A stretch of DNA of 64,000 bases from contig CAKTQM010000002.1 in NCBI GenBank assembly GCA_934597125.1, positions 1 through 64,000 on the forward strand, in the 5' to 3' direction. The DNA is from an uncultured Oscillospiraceae bacterium. GTDB taxonomy: Bacteria > Bacillota > Clostridia > Oscillospirales > Oscillospiraceae. A program made the position numbers and the translations under genes. Shown piece by piece: positions 54,280 through 62,336 of this stretch; the first letter of the stretch is position 1, and every line of letters begins with the position of its first letter. The notes below the pieces were generated by a model. The model ran no database searches, was not told the origin of the DNA, and saw only the letters and a program-made list of their open reading frames with translations.

Positions 54280-54294
54280 GAGGGGGGCTGCGAT

Positions 54295-55362
54295 ATGGAA
54301 AAACTGAAACGATCCCTGGGCAGCTTCATTGTTCCGCTGCTGTCCATCCTGCTGGCATTTATCATCGGCGGTATCATTATGGCGGCGCTGGGCGCCGATC
54401 CCTTTGCCGCCATCAAGTACCTGTTTCAAGGAGCCTTCGGCTCCAAGGCCAACATCGGCACCACGCTGACGAAAGCCACGCCGCTGCTGTTCACGGCGCT
54501 GTGCGCCTGCTTTGCCTATAAGTGCGGCGTGTTCAATCTGGGCGGCGAGGGTCAGTTCCTGATGGGTTCCATTGCCGCGTTCCTGACGGCGTATTTCACC
54601 GGCGCTACCGGCTTTGTCGGCATCGTGCTGGCGCTGCTGGCCGGTACGCTGGCCGGCGGCGTGTGGGGCATGATCCCGGGTGTGTTGAAGATCACCCGCG
54701 GGCAGAACGAAATGATCATCTCCATCATGCTGAACTATGTGGCGACGCTGTTTATGGGCGTGCTGTATACCAACTGGATCCGCGACGCCAGCGTACCCCA
54801 GACGCCGGCGGTGGACGATCTGGTGAAGCTGCCCCGCGTGATCCCCGGTATGCGCTTTACCTGGGGCTTTGTGATCGCGGTGGCGGTGGGCCTGATCATG
54901 TACTATGTGCTGTTCTGGACAAGCAGCGGCTTCAAGCTGCGGGCGGTGGGCTATAACATGACGGCCAGCCGCTTCAACGGTATCCAGGTCAAGCGCTGCA
55001 TGCTGGCCAGCTTTATTGTTTCCGGCGCCATTGCTGGACTGGGCGGCGGCGCGGAGCTGCTGGGCACCCAGTTCCGGCTGATCAACGGCTTCGGCGCGGG
55101 CTACGGCTTTGACGGCGTAGCCATGGCGCTGATCGGCCAGCTGCATCCCATTGCCACCATGCTGGTGGCCCTGTTCTTCGCGGTGCTGCGGGTGGGCTCC
55201 ACCACCATGCAGGCGGCCACCGGCGTTCCCACCAGCGTGTCGGATATCATTCAGGCACTGGTGATCGTGTTCTCCGTGGCCGGTATGGCGCTGACGAAGC
55301 TGCCGGAATTCGAGGCTTGGAAGAACCGGCTGTTCTCCAAGAGAAAGGCGGGTGACAAGTAA
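54295..55362 (+). CDS. Nucleoside/BMP-type ABC transporter permease 1
   Basis: The 355-residue protein has eight to ten membrane segments and the branched-amino-acid/ribose permease signature (GVFNLGGEGQFLMGSIAAF, TRGQNEMIISIMLNYVA, AVGYNMTASRFNGIQ). It matches NupP/YufP and pairs with the next permease. Its TAA stop overlaps the next ATG by one base. GAGGGGGGCTGCG precedes the start. Confidence 0.92.
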   Translation: MEKLKRSLGSFIVPLLSILLAFIIGGIIMAALGADPFAAIKYLFQGAFGSKANIGTTLTKATPLLFTALCACFAYKCGVFNLGGEGQFLMGSIAAFLTAYFTGATGFVGIVLALLAGTLAGGVWGMIPGVLKITRGQNEMIISIMLNYVATLFMGVLYTNWIRDASVPQTPAVDDLVKLPRVIPGMRFTWGFVIAVAVGLIMYYVLFWTSSGFKLRAVGYNMTASRFNGIQVKRCMLASFIVSGAIAGLGGGAELLGTQFRLINGFGAGYGFDGVAMALIGQLHPIATMLVALFFAVLRVGSTTMQAATGVPTSVSDIIQALVIVFSVAGMALTKLPEFEAWKNRLFSKRKAGDK

Positions 55363-56285
55363 TGGATTGGATCTCCAGTTTACTGTTGGCAACGGTGCGC
55401 CTTGCGGTGCCCCTGCTGCTGATCTCGCTGGCGGAGCTGTACGGCCAGCGGGCCGGTATGGTCAATATCGGTCTGGAGGGCCTGGCCTCCATCGGTGCGC
55501 TGGTGGGTTTTTTGGCCTGCTATATCACCGGCTCCAACTGGATCGGCCTGCTGTGCGGCGCGCTGGCGGGTTTGGCGGTGAATATGATCTACGCCCTGTC
55601 CACCGTGACGCTGTGTGCCGACCATACGGTGTACGGCATGGCTATCAACATTTTCGCGCCGGCGCTGGCGTCGTTTATCTACCGCATCTATTTCGGCACC
55701 GGCTCCGATCTGAAGCAGATCGTCACCATGCCCAGCATCGCCGTCCCCGGACTGAAAGACATCCCTGTCATCGGGCCGCTGCTGTTTGACCAGAATCCCA
55801 TGGTGTATCTGACGCTGCTGCTGGTGGTGTTCACGGCGATCTTCTTCCGCCGCACCCGCGCGGGCCTGAGCTACCGCGCCGTGGGCGAGCATCCCCAGGC
55901 GGCCGCCACGCTGGGCATCAATGTCATCGGCGTGAAGTATCTGGCCTGCACCATCTGCGGCGCGCTGGCCGGTATGGGCGGCGCGTACCTGACCACCTGC
56001 TATTCCAGCACCTATACCGACGGCATCGTGGCCGGACGCGGCTTTATCGCGCTGGCTGCCGTGATCTTCGGCCGCTGGAACGCGGTGGGCATTCTGCTGG
56101 CCTGCCTGTTCTTCGGTTTCTGCGACGCGCTGCAGATCCGTTTGCAGGTGTCCGGCATCGGCATTCCGTATCAGTTCTTCCAGATGATCCCCTATGTGGC
56201 CACCGTGGTGGTGCTGAGCGTCATCGGAACACGGCAGGCCGGGCCCAAGGCCAACGGCCAGCCCTATCGCCGCGAACAGCGGTGA
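55362..56285 (+). CDS. Nucleoside/BMP-type ABC transporter permease 2
   Basis: The 307-residue protein is the partner permease (NupQ/YufQ type), with GQRAGMVNIGLEGLASIGALV (written in part), the GFIALAAVIFGRWNAVGILL motif and about eight membrane segments. It is translated with permease 1. A hairpin (56293-56301 with 56306-56314) lies between it and the binding-protein gene, as often seen where the binding protein is made in excess. Confidence 0.92.
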   Translation: MDWISSLLLATVRLAVPLLLISLAELYGQRAGMVNIGLEGLASIGALVGFLACYITGSNWIGLLCGALAGLAVNMIYALSTVTLCADHTVYGMAINIFAPALASFIYRIYFGTGSDLKQIVTMPSIAVPGLKDIPVIGPLLFDQNPMVYLTLLLVVFTAIFFRRTRAGLSYRAVGEHPQAAATLGINVIGVKYLACTICGALAGMGGAYLTTCYSSTYTDGIVAGRGFIALAAVIFGRWNAVGILLACLFFGFCDALQIRLQVSGIGIPYQFFQMIPYVATVVVLSVIGTRQAGPKANGQPYRREQR

Positions 56286-56348
56286 CAACGGTAATAACGC
56301 CTTAGGGCGCTATTATAAAGAGAATTCTATTTTTAGGAGGAAAAAAGA

Positions 56349-57398
56349 ATGAAGAAGTTTCTCGCGCTGCTGCTGGCGCTGGCTATGACGCTGTCTCTCG
56401 TGGCCTGCGGCGGCAACACCAACACGGACGCCAATCAGGGTGGCGACAACGCCAACACCGACGGCGAGAAGACCTATAAGGTCGCCATGATCTGCGACTC
56501 CAGCATCAACGACGGTGGTTGGGGCGCTGCCTGCTACAACGCCATGGTCAAGGCTGCTGAGGCCAAGAACTGGACGTATGAGGTCACCGACTCCATCTCT
56601 CAGGACGCTTACTACGATTCCATCGTGGCGTACTGCGCACTGGGCTATGACATGATCTATGCTCCCGGCAACCAGTACACTGACGCGGTGCTGCAGGCTG
56701 CCGAGGAGTATCCCGACATCGCCTTCGCCCTGCTGAACGGCGCTGAGGATACCCCCGCCAAGGCTGTCAACGGCAACGTCTCCTCTCTGCTGCCCAACGC
56801 ACAGCAGATCGGCTGGATCGCCGGCGCTCTGGCCGGCCTGATGACCGAGAGCGGCAAGCTGGGCTTCATCGGCGGTATGGAGCTGGATACCACCAAGGGT
56901 AAGATCGCCGGTTTTGAAGAGGCTGCCAAGTATGTCGGCGAGCAGGAGGGCAAGACTGTTGAGCTGCTGCCCGTTCCTTACGCCAACTCCTTCTCCGACG
57001 CCCCCAAGGGCAAGGAGTTTGCCACTGAGCTGATCAGCCAGGGCGCTGACGTGTTCTTCGGCGACGCTTCCGCTGTTGACTCCGGCGCCCGCGAGGCTAT
57101 CGACGCCGCCAACACCGCTGCCGGTTCCATCAAGATCTACGACATCGGCCAGCCTGCCGATATCCTGGGTCAGAACCCCTGCATCATTTGCTCTCAGGTT
57201 ACCGATAACGCCGCCATGATCGAGGTCTGCATGGACGCTGTTGTGGCCGGCAACTTCGGCGGCACCACCGTGTTCGGTACGCTGGAGAACGGCGGCCTGT
57301 CCGCCGGTGCCATCAACACCGAGCTGGTTCCCGCTGAGAAGGTGGAGAAGTACAACGCCTATCTGCAGCAGATGATGGACGGCACCTTCATGAAGTAA
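56349..57398 (+). CDS. BMP-family substrate-binding lipoprotein
   Basis: The 349-residue protein has a lipoprotein signal (LSLVACGGN, Cys about 21) followed by a short Asn/Asp-rich linker. The mature part has the BMP pattern KVAMICDSSINDGGWGAACY, APGNQYTDAVLQAAEEYP, GFIGGMELDTTKGKIAGFEE. Family members bind nucleosides (for example purine nucleosides). It is the last gene of the operon, whereas Bacillus nupN comes first. Codons are strongly biased toward a preferred set. AGGAGG precedes the ATG. Confidence 0.93.
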   Translation: MKKFLALLLALAMTLSLVACGGNTNTDANQGGDNANTDGEKTYKVAMICDSSINDGGWGAACYNAMVKAAEAKNWTYEVTDSISQDAYYDSIVAYCALGYDMIYAPGNQYTDAVLQAAEEYPDIAFALLNGAEDTPAKAVNGNVSSLLPNAQQIGWIAGALAGLMTESGKLGFIGGMELDTTKGKIAGFEEAAKYVGEQEGKTVELLPVPYANSFSDAPKGKEFATELISQGADVFFGDASAVDSGAREAIDAANTAAGSIKIYDIGQPADILGQNPCIICSQVTDNAAMIEVCMDAVVAGNFGGTTVFGTLENGGLSAGAINTELVPAEKVEKYNAYLQQMMDGTFMK

Positions 57399-57417
57399 GG
57401 TATCGTTCCGCTTACAC

Positions 57418-57453
57418 AAAAAACGCCTCCGGCATAGCCGGAGGCGTTTTTTG
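57418..57453. terminator. Terminator shared by the BMP operon and the EFR1 gene
   Basis: AAAAAACGCCTCCGGC (57418-57433) pairs with GCCGGAGGCGTTTTTT (57437-57452) around a three-base loop. Confidence 0.9.
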
Positions 57454-57471
57454 CATGGGGAAGAAGTTTTA

Positions 57472-58221
57472 TCAAAGAGCTTCAAAGTGGTATCGCGGCT
57501 TGCCGCGGCTTTTGGTGCCGTACTCGATGGCCGCTGCGGGGCAATAGCAGATGCAGGCCATGCAGTGGGTGCAGTTTTTGCCCCAGACGGGTTTGCCGTT
57601 TTGCAGCGTGATATTGTTGGTGGGACAGCGGGCGGCGCACTGGCCGCAGCCGACGCAGGCATCGCTGACGGTGAAGGCGTCCGCCCTGACGAACCAGGAA
57701 TAGAAAATGGGATTCACCGGCCCGCTCATGAAGCGGTCATAGAGGTTGCTGCGGGGCGAGGGGAAGGGTTGACCGGCGCGGATGGCGGCGATGGCGCGGT
57801 CGATATCCGGCTGGGCTTTTGCCACGATCTGCCGCGCCTCATCCGTCTGAGGGGCGTTGAACATGGCGATATAGTTCTCCGGCATAACGATCTGCGCCGT
57901 GCCCATGCAGACGAGATCCTTCATCTGGCAGAACTGGCGGTTATAGCTGTCGGCATTGCCGATCTCGCTGCCGCAGGTCATGACGAACCATACCTGCTTT
58001 GCGCCGGTCAGTTCCGTTTTCAGCAGCCAATCCCGTACAATGCGGGGGATGCGCCAGGCGTAGGTGGGCGTGACGATGACAAGGCGTTCGCCGGCGCCGA
58101 TGGGGGAGGTGTCCCCCGCCTTGATGAGGTCGTTCATGGGGAGCAGGGTGTCCTCCAGGGCGTCAGCGATGCGCTGGGCCACATATTTGCTGTTGCCGGT
58201 GCCGGAAAAGCAGAAGATCAT
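57472..58221 (-). CDS. EFR1-family protein (flavodoxin-like plus ferredoxin)
   Basis: The 249-residue protein joins an N-terminal flavodoxin-like part (MIFCFSGTGNSKYVAQRIAD, the FMN phosphate loop SGTGN) with a C-terminal 2[4Fe-4S] ferredoxin (CVGCGQCAARCPTNNI and CTHCMACICYCPAAAI). That is the EFR1 architecture; it would carry electrons, with the partner unknown. Its start overlaps the deformylase-like stop codon (ATGA), so it is the last gene of the HxlR-led operon. Confidence 0.88.
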   Translation of the reverse strand: MIFCFSGTGNSKYVAQRIADALEDTLLPMNDLIKAGDTSPIGAGERLVIVTPTYAWRIPRIVRDWLLKTELTGAKQVWFVMTCGSEIGNADSYNRQFCQMKDLVCMGTAQIVMPENYIAMFNAPQTDEARQIVAKAQPDIDRAIAAIRAGQPFPSPRSNLYDRFMSGPVNPIFYSWFVRADAFTVSDACVGCGQCAARCPTNNITLQNGKPVWGKNCTHCMACICYCPAAAIEYGTKSRGKPRYHFEAL

Positions 58222-58628
58222 ATCAATACCCCCTCGCAGTGGTCGATCTCGTGCTGGATGATCTCCGCCGTGAAGCCGGTGAAGGTTTTCAGGCGGGTCT
58301 GGAACTTTTCATTCTGCCACTGTACCTTAATGGTGTGGTAGCGGGTTGCCTTTCGCCTGCCGGTCAGGGACAGGCAGCCCTCCAGCGCTTCATAGGGCTG
58401 GGCGCGTTTGACAATGACGGGGTTGAGCATGACCTCATAGCTGCCGTCATGCTCAAAGGCGATGATGCGCCTGGTGACGCCGATCATGTTGGCGGCCATG
58501 CCCACGCAGCCGTCCCTGTGGGCGATCAGGGTGTCCAGCAGATCCTGCGCCAAGGCAAGGTCGTCCGCCGTGGCAGGTGTGGACTTTTGGGCGAGAAGGG
58601 TTGTATCCCTGCAGATATCACGGATCAT
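58218..58628 (-). CDS. Peptide deformylase-like protein lacking the catalytic glutamine
   Basis: The 136-residue protein has two of the three deformylase motifs: EGCLSLTGRRK (metal-binding Cys) and QHEIDHCEGVLI (HExxH with the catalytic Glu). Motif 1 reads GMAANMIG where deformylases have GxGLAAxQ, so the Gln that stabilises the reaction is replaced. This variant is a recognised subgroup in Firmicutes, often annotated as deformylase; whether it acts on formyl-Met is open. It overlaps HxlR by four bases (ATGA) and EFR1 by four. Confidence 0.85.
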   Translation of the reverse strand: MIRDICRDTTLLAQKSTPATADDLALAQDLLDTLIAHRDGCVGMAANMIGVTRRIIAFEHDGSYEVMLNPVIVKRAQPYEALEGCLSLTGRRKATRYHTIKVQWQNEKFQTRLKTFTGFTAEIIQHEIDHCEGVLI

Positions 58629-58957
58629 AGGGCGGCCTCCTGCTGCGTGTTGGCCCGCTGATAATCCGTGCCCCAGGCCACCATGGAGTCCAGAACCGGC
58701 TTCAAACTGTAGCCGGTGGGGGTGAGGGTGTATTCCACACGCGGCGGCACCTCGGCATAGACCTTGCGGGTGAGGAGGCCCTTGTCCTCCATATCCCGCA
58801 GCTGGGCGGTCAGCACCTTTTGGGTCACGTGGCCGATGGATTTTTTCAATTCGCCGAAGCGGCGGGTGCCGTTCATCAGCTCCCGCAGGATCAGCACCTT
58901 CCATTTGTCGCCAATGAGCATCAGTGTGGTCTCGACAGGGCAGGCGGGTAATTGCAT
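58625..58957 (-). CDS. HxlR-family winged-helix regulator with conserved N-terminal cysteine
   Basis: The 110-residue protein has the HxlR signature MQLPACPVETTLMLIGDKWK (Cys6 before the helix), RFGELKKSIGHVTQKVLTAQ and a wing VEYTLTPTGYSL. In YodB-type members the Cys at this position senses quinones or other oxidants, so redox control is plausible. It leads an operon with the deformylase-like and EFR1 genes and lies divergent to the macrodomain operon. Two symmetric sites lie in the shared control region (58979-59017). GGAGGTTTTCCC precedes the ATG. Confidence 0.9.
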   Translation of the reverse strand: MQLPACPVETTLMLIGDKWKVLILRELMNGTRRFGELKKSIGHVTQKVLTAQLRDMEDKGLLTRKVYAEVPPRVEYTLTPTGYSLKPVLDSMVAWGTDYQRANTQQEAAL

Positions 58958-58979
58958 GGGAAAACCTCCATTTTATCCA

Positions 58980-59008
58980 ATAGTATCTTTTTGGTAACTA
59001 CAGCACAA
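58980..59008 (-). promoter_or_regulatory. Promoter of the HxlR operon
   Basis: Minus strand TTGTGC (59003-59008), 17 bases, TACTAT (58980-58985). The spacer holds a TAGT(N12)ACTA-type dyad (58981-59000), which resembles YodB/HxlR operators, and the -35 box lies in the 59002-59017 palindrome. Confidence 0.65.
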
Positions 59009-59017
59009 TATTGTGCT
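59002..59017. promoter_or_regulatory. 16-bp perfect palindrome in the HxlR divergent control region
   Basis: AGCACAATATTGTGCT is a perfect palindrome centred between the two divergent promoters. It touches the -35 box of the hxlR promoter and lies 3 bases upstream of the -35 box of the opposite promoter (59021-59026). GTAA and TTAC arms extend it outward. It is a good operator candidate for HxlR. Confidence 0.6.
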
Positions 59018-59020
59018 TAC

Positions 59021-59049
59021 TTTACGAATAGGATGTATGGCGTTATTAT
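59021..59049 (+). promoter_or_regulatory. Promoter of the macrodomain-SirTM operon
   Basis: TTTACG (59021-59026), 17 bases, TATTAT (59044-59049), 56 bases before the start of the first gene. Confidence 0.55.
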
Positions 59050-59105
59050 AAGGGCAACGAAAGAAAAAGGCAACCTTTCGAGAAAAAATTTTGGAGGTAA
59101 AAATT

Positions 59106-59909
59106 ATGAACAAGACGGCTGAACGCACGGTGGCACTGGACAAGGGCCGCGTGGACATTTATACTGAGAATGGCATCACCCTGTATGCCTATCAGACCCG
59201 CGATGCGATGGATGACGAGGTGTTCGTTCTGGCCAAGGCGGGTCGGGGCGTGGTGATCGAGCTGCCCTGCTTTTACGACAACATCCGTGAGCTGACCGAT
59301 TTTCTGGCGGCGGAGGGCATTGCCGTGGAGGGCAAGCTGGTGGCCTATCACGGGGCGGGAGCGTCTTTCCTGCCGCAGGCGCCTGCTTACGGCACCGAGA
59401 GCTCTGTGGCTTACAACACCACAGGCGGCGGTGCGGGTCTGGTGGCCAATTTCCGGAAAGCCTTCGGCGAGAGTTTTGACGCCGGACTTTGCGCCGTAGA
59501 TCACGTGTTGGCGGAGGGGGAGACGGAGATCGCCGGTATCCGCTTTGTGGTGAAGCCCAACGCGGAGGCCTATGATCTGGAGATCCCGGAGATCAACTGC
59601 GTGTATACCCACATGATGGGCCACGACTGCCACTCTATTGTGGCGGGCTGTCCCCATGCCGACGGGATCATCTCTCAGCTGAATTACTACATCCGCAGGG
59701 GCTTTGATCTGGTGTTGACCGCCCACTACACGCCGGAGGATCTGAAGGATGCCCGGACGAAGGCGGCGTATCTGACGGAGCTGAAGGAGATCGCCCTGCA
59801 ATGTGAAAGTGCCGGTGAGATGCGGGCGAAGGTGCAGGAGAGATATCCCGACTACAGCGGACTGAATTATCTGGACATGACGGTGGGCTTTTTCTTCCCT
59901 GAGAAGTAA
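59106..59909 (+). CDS. Metallo-beta-lactamase-fold-like protein, active site degenerate
   Basis: The 267-residue protein shows the order of a metallo-beta-lactamase fold (EVFVLAKAGRGVVIELPCFYD, then a loop, then the tail VLTAHYTPEDL and KAAYLTELKEIA), but the HxHxDH loop is replaced by AYHGAGASFLP. A MGHDCHSIVAGCPHADGIIS segment keeps some His and Asp. So it may bind metal weakly or not at all. The family assignment is an inference. The ATG at 59106 follows GGAGGTAAAAATT. It is the first gene of the operon with the macrodomain and SirTM genes, 21 bases before the former. Confidence 0.6.
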   Translation: MNKTAERTVALDKGRVDIYTENGITLYAYQTRDAMDDEVFVLAKAGRGVVIELPCFYDNIRELTDFLAAEGIAVEGKLVAYHGAGASFLPQAPAYGTESSVAYNTTGGGAGLVANFRKAFGESFDAGLCAVDHVLAEGETEIAGIRFVVKPNAEAYDLEIPEINCVYTHMMGHDCHSIVAGCPHADGIISQLNYYIRRGFDLVLTAHYTPEDLKDARTKAAYLTELKEIALQCESAGEMRAKVQERYPDYSGLNYLDMTVGFFFPEK

Positions 59910-59930
59910 AAGCGCAGAAAGGAGCGCACC

Positions 59931-60710
59931 ATGACACAGGCGGAGCGGCGGCGGTATCTGATCCGGTCGCTGATGGCGGAGAGAGCGGAATACAGGGACA
60001 TGGCGCTTCCCCAGGGGGAGGACGAACAGCGGCGGCGGCTGCGCAGTCTGATGAACGTCCGTCCGCCCCGCGGGGCGGACAGAAAATTCCTGACGGTGCA
60101 GGACGACTATCTCCGCCAGACGCTGGCGGAGGAGGGGATCACCCCCGTGGCGGCGCTGCGGCCCGTCAGCGGCGATTTGTATATCTGGCAGGGGGACATC
60201 ACCCGCCTGCAGTGCGGCGCCATTGTCAACGCCGCCAACAGCGGCATGACGGGCTGCTATATCCCCTGCCACGCCTGCATTGACAACTGCATCCATACCT
60301 ACGCGGGCGTTCAGCTGCGGCTGGCGTGCGCCGGACTGATGGCGGCGCAGGGCCATGAGGAGCCCACGGGGCAGGCGAAGATCACGAAAGCGTATAATCT
60401 GCCGTGCGATTACATCCTGCACACGGTGGGGCCTGTGATCGAAGGGCGTGTGACGGCGGAGGATGAACGGCTGCTGGCGTCGTGCTATCGCTCCTGCCTG
60501 GAACTGGCCCAGCAAAACGGGGTGGGGAGCATCGCCTTTTGCTGTATCTCCACCGGCGTATTCCATTTTCCCAATGAGCGGGCGGCGGAGATCGCCGTGG
60601 AGACGGTGCGGCGGTACAAGGCTGAGACAAACAGTAGGATGAAGGTGATTTTTAATGTGTTCAAGGATGCGGACAAAGCCATCTACGAAAGACTGCTGGG
60701 CGCAGATTGA
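59931..60710 (+). CDS. Zinc-dependent protein ADP-ribose hydrolase macrodomain
   Basis: The 259-residue protein is a Zn-Macro enzyme of the SirTM-linked type. After a helical region (1-70) it shows the ADP-ribose loop GDITRLQCGAIVNAANS, the zinc-binding GCYIPCHACIDNCIHTYAG (Cys/His/Cys ligands in the known order) and the phosphate loop CISTGVFHFPNERAAEIA. It would remove ADP-ribose added by the neighbouring SirTM. GAAAGGAGCGC precedes the ATG. Its 3' end overlaps SirTM by 56 bases. Confidence 0.92.
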   Translation: MTQAERRRYLIRSLMAERAEYRDMALPQGEDEQRRRLRSLMNVRPPRGADRKFLTVQDDYLRQTLAEEGITPVAALRPVSGDLYIWQGDITRLQCGAIVNAANSGMTGCYIPCHACIDNCIHTYAGVQLRLACAGLMAAQGHEEPTGQAKITKAYNLPCDYILHTVGPVIEGRVTAEDERLLASCYRSCLELAQQNGVGSIAFCCISTGVFHFPNERAAEIAVETVRRYKAETNSRMKVIFNVFKDADKAIYERLLGAD

Positions 60711-61530
60711 GCGGCTGGGTGCGGCGCTGGAGGGCGCCGACGCCGTGATCATCGGCGCGGGATCCGGACTGTCCGCCGCGGCGGGCTTTACCTATGACGG
60801 CGAACGCTTTGCGCGATATTTTTCCGACTTCGCGGCCAGATACGGGATCCGCGACATGTATTCCGGCGGTTTTTATCCCTTTCCCACGCCGGAGGAATTC
60901 TGGGCGTATTGGAGCCGGTATATTCTTATCAACCGCTATCAGGACGCGCCGAAGCCGGTGTATGAGACGCTGCTGAGGCTGGTGAGGGACAAGGACTACT
61001 TTGTAATCACCACGAATGTGGATCACTGCTTTCAAAAGGCGGGGTTTGACAAGAAGCGGCTGTTCTATACCCAGGGGGATTACGGACTGTTTCAATGCAG
61101 CGGGCCCTGCTGTCAGGAGACGTTCGACAATGAGGCTGCCGTTCGGGAAATGGCGGAACGGCAGTCGGCGCAGCGTGTTCCCACGGAGCTGCTGCCGGTG
61201 TGTCCCCGCTGCGGGCGGCCCATGACTATGAATCTTCGCTGTGACGACACCTTTGTGCAGGACGAGGGCTGGCACGCCGCGGCGGAGCGGTATGCGAATT
61301 TCCTCCGCACCCGCGCAGGGCAGCGGCTGCTGTTTTGGGAGCTGGGGGTGGGATACAACACCCCTGCCATCATCAAATACCCCTTCTGGCAGATGACGGC
61401 GGAAAATCCCGGGGCTGTTTACGCCTGCGTCAATCAGGGACAGGCGGCTGCCATGCGGGGGCTGGAGAAGCGCTCGATCCTGCTCAACGGGGATATCGGC
61501 GATGTGCTGCTGGCGCTGGAAAAAGAATAA
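60655..61530 (+). CDS. SirTM, class M sirtuin (protein ADP-ribosyltransferase)
   Basis: The 291-residue sirtuin has GAGSGLSAAAGF for NAD+, TTNVDHCFQKAGF and YTQGDYGLFQC. The catalytic His of normal sirtuins (HGS) is replaced by Gln in QGDY, as in SirTM enzymes, which ADP-ribosylate proteins instead of deacetylating them. Four Cys (CSGPCC ... CPRCG) bind zinc. In Staphylococcus and Streptococcus the target is the lipoylated GcvH-L; neither it nor LplA2 is here. The ATG at 60655 has GAAGGTGA 6 bases upstream and overlaps the macrodomain gene. Confidence 0.92.
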   Translation: MCSRMRTKPSTKDCWAQIERLGAALEGADAVIIGAGSGLSAAAGFTYDGERFARYFSDFAARYGIRDMYSGGFYPFPTPEEFWAYWSRYILINRYQDAPKPVYETLLRLVRDKDYFVITTNVDHCFQKAGFDKKRLFYTQGDYGLFQCSGPCCQETFDNEAAVREMAERQSAQRVPTELLPVCPRCGRPMTMNLRCDDTFVQDEGWHAAAERYANFLRTRAGQRLLFWELGVGYNTPAIIKYPFWQMTAENPGAVYACVNQGQAAAMRGLEKRSILLNGDIGDVLLALEKE

Positions 61531-61577
61531 AAAGCCGCTTTCCGGCCCTTCAAATAGGGCTGGAAAGCGGCTTTTTG
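61529..61577. terminator. Terminator shared by SirTM and the MerR gene
   Basis: AAAAGCCGCTTTCCGGCCC pairs with GGGCTGGAAAGCGGCTTTT (61557-61576) with one bulge and an eight-base loop, with A/T runs on both sides. Confidence 0.9.
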
Positions 61578-61593
61578 CCGATGGAGGGAACGC

Positions 61594-62310
61594 TTACTTC
61601 CCGCAATAGGCGCGGATAGCCTTGGCGGCGAACTGCGCCGTGCCTGCGCCGCCAGCGCTGTCGATACTGGCGCGGAAGCGGTCGTCGGCGACGTACATCT
61701 CGCCCAGGCTGGCCAGAATTTCCGGCGTGCAGGTGTAAAAGTGATCGGTAATAAACTGCTGCAGGCCGCGGATGGCGGCCTGTACCTCCGGCGCGGTGGG
61801 GGTGAGCGCTTTCAGCTTGCCCAGTGCGGCGAATTGCGCCATCAAATCGGCGGGATCGCCGACGGTATCGTGCTGTTGGCGCTGCTGGTACTCCTGATAG
61901 GCGGCGGTACCGCCCCATTTCTCCTTGACCTCAGCGGCAAAGCGCGCTTGTTCGGTCTTATCAAATGCGTCAAATTTCATAGGTGCTACTCCTGTTTGTA
62001 AAGTTTCACGGGCGAGGGCGATGAGCGCGCCCAACTGCTTACGCCGCAGCTCCAGCAGCCTGATCTGGTCAGCCAGCGCGGCGGCCTGATCAAAGTTGGG
62101 GTCGTCCAAGATGCGTTTGATGTCCTTTAGTGGAAATTCCAGCTCCCGAAACAGCAGAATGGATTGCAGCCGCGCCAGTGCCGTATCGTCATACAGCCGA
62201 TAGCCCGCGTCGGTGAGTGCGGTGGGCGGCAGCAGCCCGATGGCATCGTAGTGGTGCAGCGTCCGGACGCTGACACCGGCCAATTTGCTGATTTCGTGAA
62301 TAGTCATCAT
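61594..62310 (-). CDS. MerR-family regulator with TipAS drug-binding domain
   Basis: The 238-residue regulator has the MerR HTH (IHEISKLAGVSVRTLHHYDA, TDAGYRLYDD) and a dimerising coiled coil (about 75-115), then a TipAS-like domain (FAAEVKEKWGGTAAYQEYQQ, YTCTPEILASLGEMYVADDRF). TipAS binds thiopeptide antibiotics in Streptomyces, so a ligand-activated role is likely. The start is at 62310 or 62307; GGGAGGAGGG lies 7 bases upstream. The promoter has a 19-base spacer, typical of MerR-activated genes, so it may control itself. Confidence 0.9.
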   Translation of the reverse strand: MMTIHEISKLAGVSVRTLHHYDAIGLLPPTALTDAGYRLYDDTALARLQSILLFRELEFPLKDIKRILDDPNFDQAAALADQIRLLELRRKQLGALIALARETLQTGVAPMKFDAFDKTEQARFAAEVKEKWGGTAAYQEYQQRQQHDTVGDPADLMAQFAALGKLKALTPTAPEVQAAIRGLQQFITDHFYTCTPEILASLGEMYVADDRFRASIDSAGGAGTAQFAAKAIRAYCGK

Positions 62311-62336
62311 GGGGTATCCCTCCTCCCGATAAGCTT

